Of a DNA stretch of 12,633 nucleotides, positions 12,388 through 12,633 are shown piece after piece. The notes under the pieces were generated by a model. That model saw only the letters and a program-made list of their open reading frames with translations, had not been told where the DNA came from and searched no databases. The translations under genes were made by a program, and so were the position numbers. Origin of the DNA: an uncultured Chloroflexota bacterium. GTDB lineage: Bacteria > Chloroflexota > Anaerolineae > Caldilineales > Caldilineaceae. Location: NCBI GenBank assembly GCA_903858085.1, contig CAIOHJ010000294.1, positions 1 through 12,633 of the forward strand. Direction: 5' to 3'. Numbering within the stretch: position 1 is the stretch's first letter; every line of letters begins with the position of its first letter.

Positions 12388-12633
12388 TTACCGGGCCACC
12401 ACAGGCAGATACAACGCCATCCCCGCCCCCTCAGGCCCTGGCCAGCCCGCCAGCCTCGCCATCATCCACCAGAATGCCTGCCCCTTCTGACGACAAAGCA
12501 GCGGATGCGTGTGCGCACACCAGTCAGCCTCCTCCGGCAGACCCGCACAATCCGCCGGGTGGTCGCTGCACCACTGCGCACACCAGACACAGCTGTCGTC
12601 CGCCAACGGGTAATAGCGGCCCGCCGGGTCGTA
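12388..12633 (-). CDS. Partial cysteine-rich protein
   Basis: The last 81 residues of a minus-strand gene enter from the right edge without a start in the window. The visible part begins YDPAGRYYPL and contains a cluster of cysteines (CVWCAQWC, then three more at roughly 8-15 residue intervals) followed by His-Thr-His, then FWWMMARLAGWPGPEGAGMA and the end LYLPVVAR. The Cys/His spacing suggests a metal-binding knuckle or small Zn-ribbon-like module. I do not recognise the family. It converges with the muconolactone isomerase-like gene, with 11 bases between the stops and no clear terminator. Confidence 0.55.
   Translation of the reverse strand, partial: YDPAGRYYPLADDSCVWCAQWCSDHPADCAGLPEEADWCAHTHPLLCRQKGQAFWWMMARLAGWPGPEGAGMALYLPVVAR

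Overview
This is a gene-dense, GC-rich bacterial chromosome segment. A PolX polymerase with a PHP domain, SH3-type lipoproteins, GT4 glycosyltransferases, a HutC-type GntR regulator next to a 2-oxoacid dehydrogenase, and an Rpn/Transposase_31 remnant would fit a Chloroflexota genome (Caldilinea/Litorilinea-like). That placement is an inference from gene style; no marker gene proves it. Most genes from 1 to 9.9 kb lie on the minus strand. The right quarter is on the plus strand, up to a minus-strand partial gene at the edge. I see no rRNA, tRNA, CRISPR array or intact insertion sequence.

Left region (1-2434): a minus-strand gene with its 3' part outside the window (possible glycoside hydrolase) and its own promoter. 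Next is a GT4-like glycosyltransferase that stops right after its EX7E motif and so lacks the usual C-terminal segment; its promoter suggests a leaderless transcript. Then comes a degraded patch: the N-terminus of an Rpn/PD-(D/E)XK nuclease broken by a small two-hairpin element flanked by 10-bp direct repeats.

Middle region (2435-5614): a minus-strand operon of polX, an SH3-type lipoprotein, a hidden out-of-frame C-terminal domain remnant, and a lipoprotein intradiol dioxygenase. polX is preceded by a 7-codon leader ORF whose stop overlaps the polX start.

Main locus (5707-11950): a HutC-type GntR regulator and E1-alpha, E1-beta and E2 of a 2-oxoacid (pyruvate/acetoin type) dehydrogenase form one minus-strand operon. 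It is divergent from a plus-strand pair, a class II aldolase-like protein and a PfkB kinase. A perfect 8+2+8 palindrome lies between the two outward-facing -35 boxes, so one repressor probably controls both arms. The aldolase homologue lacks the usual catalytic Asp and first zinc-ligand His (Asn87-Glu88 instead), so its reaction is probably not ordinary fructose-bisphosphate cleavage. Kinase, aldolase-like enzyme and a ketoacid dehydrogenase that makes acyl-CoA under one ligand-responsive switch look like a catabolic module of unknown substrate. This is the best candidate in the window for something undescribed. No E3 gene, transporter or other pathway enzyme is visible here.

Right edge (11995-12633): a small muconolactone isomerase-like gene with its own promoter, convergent with a partial cysteine-rich protein.
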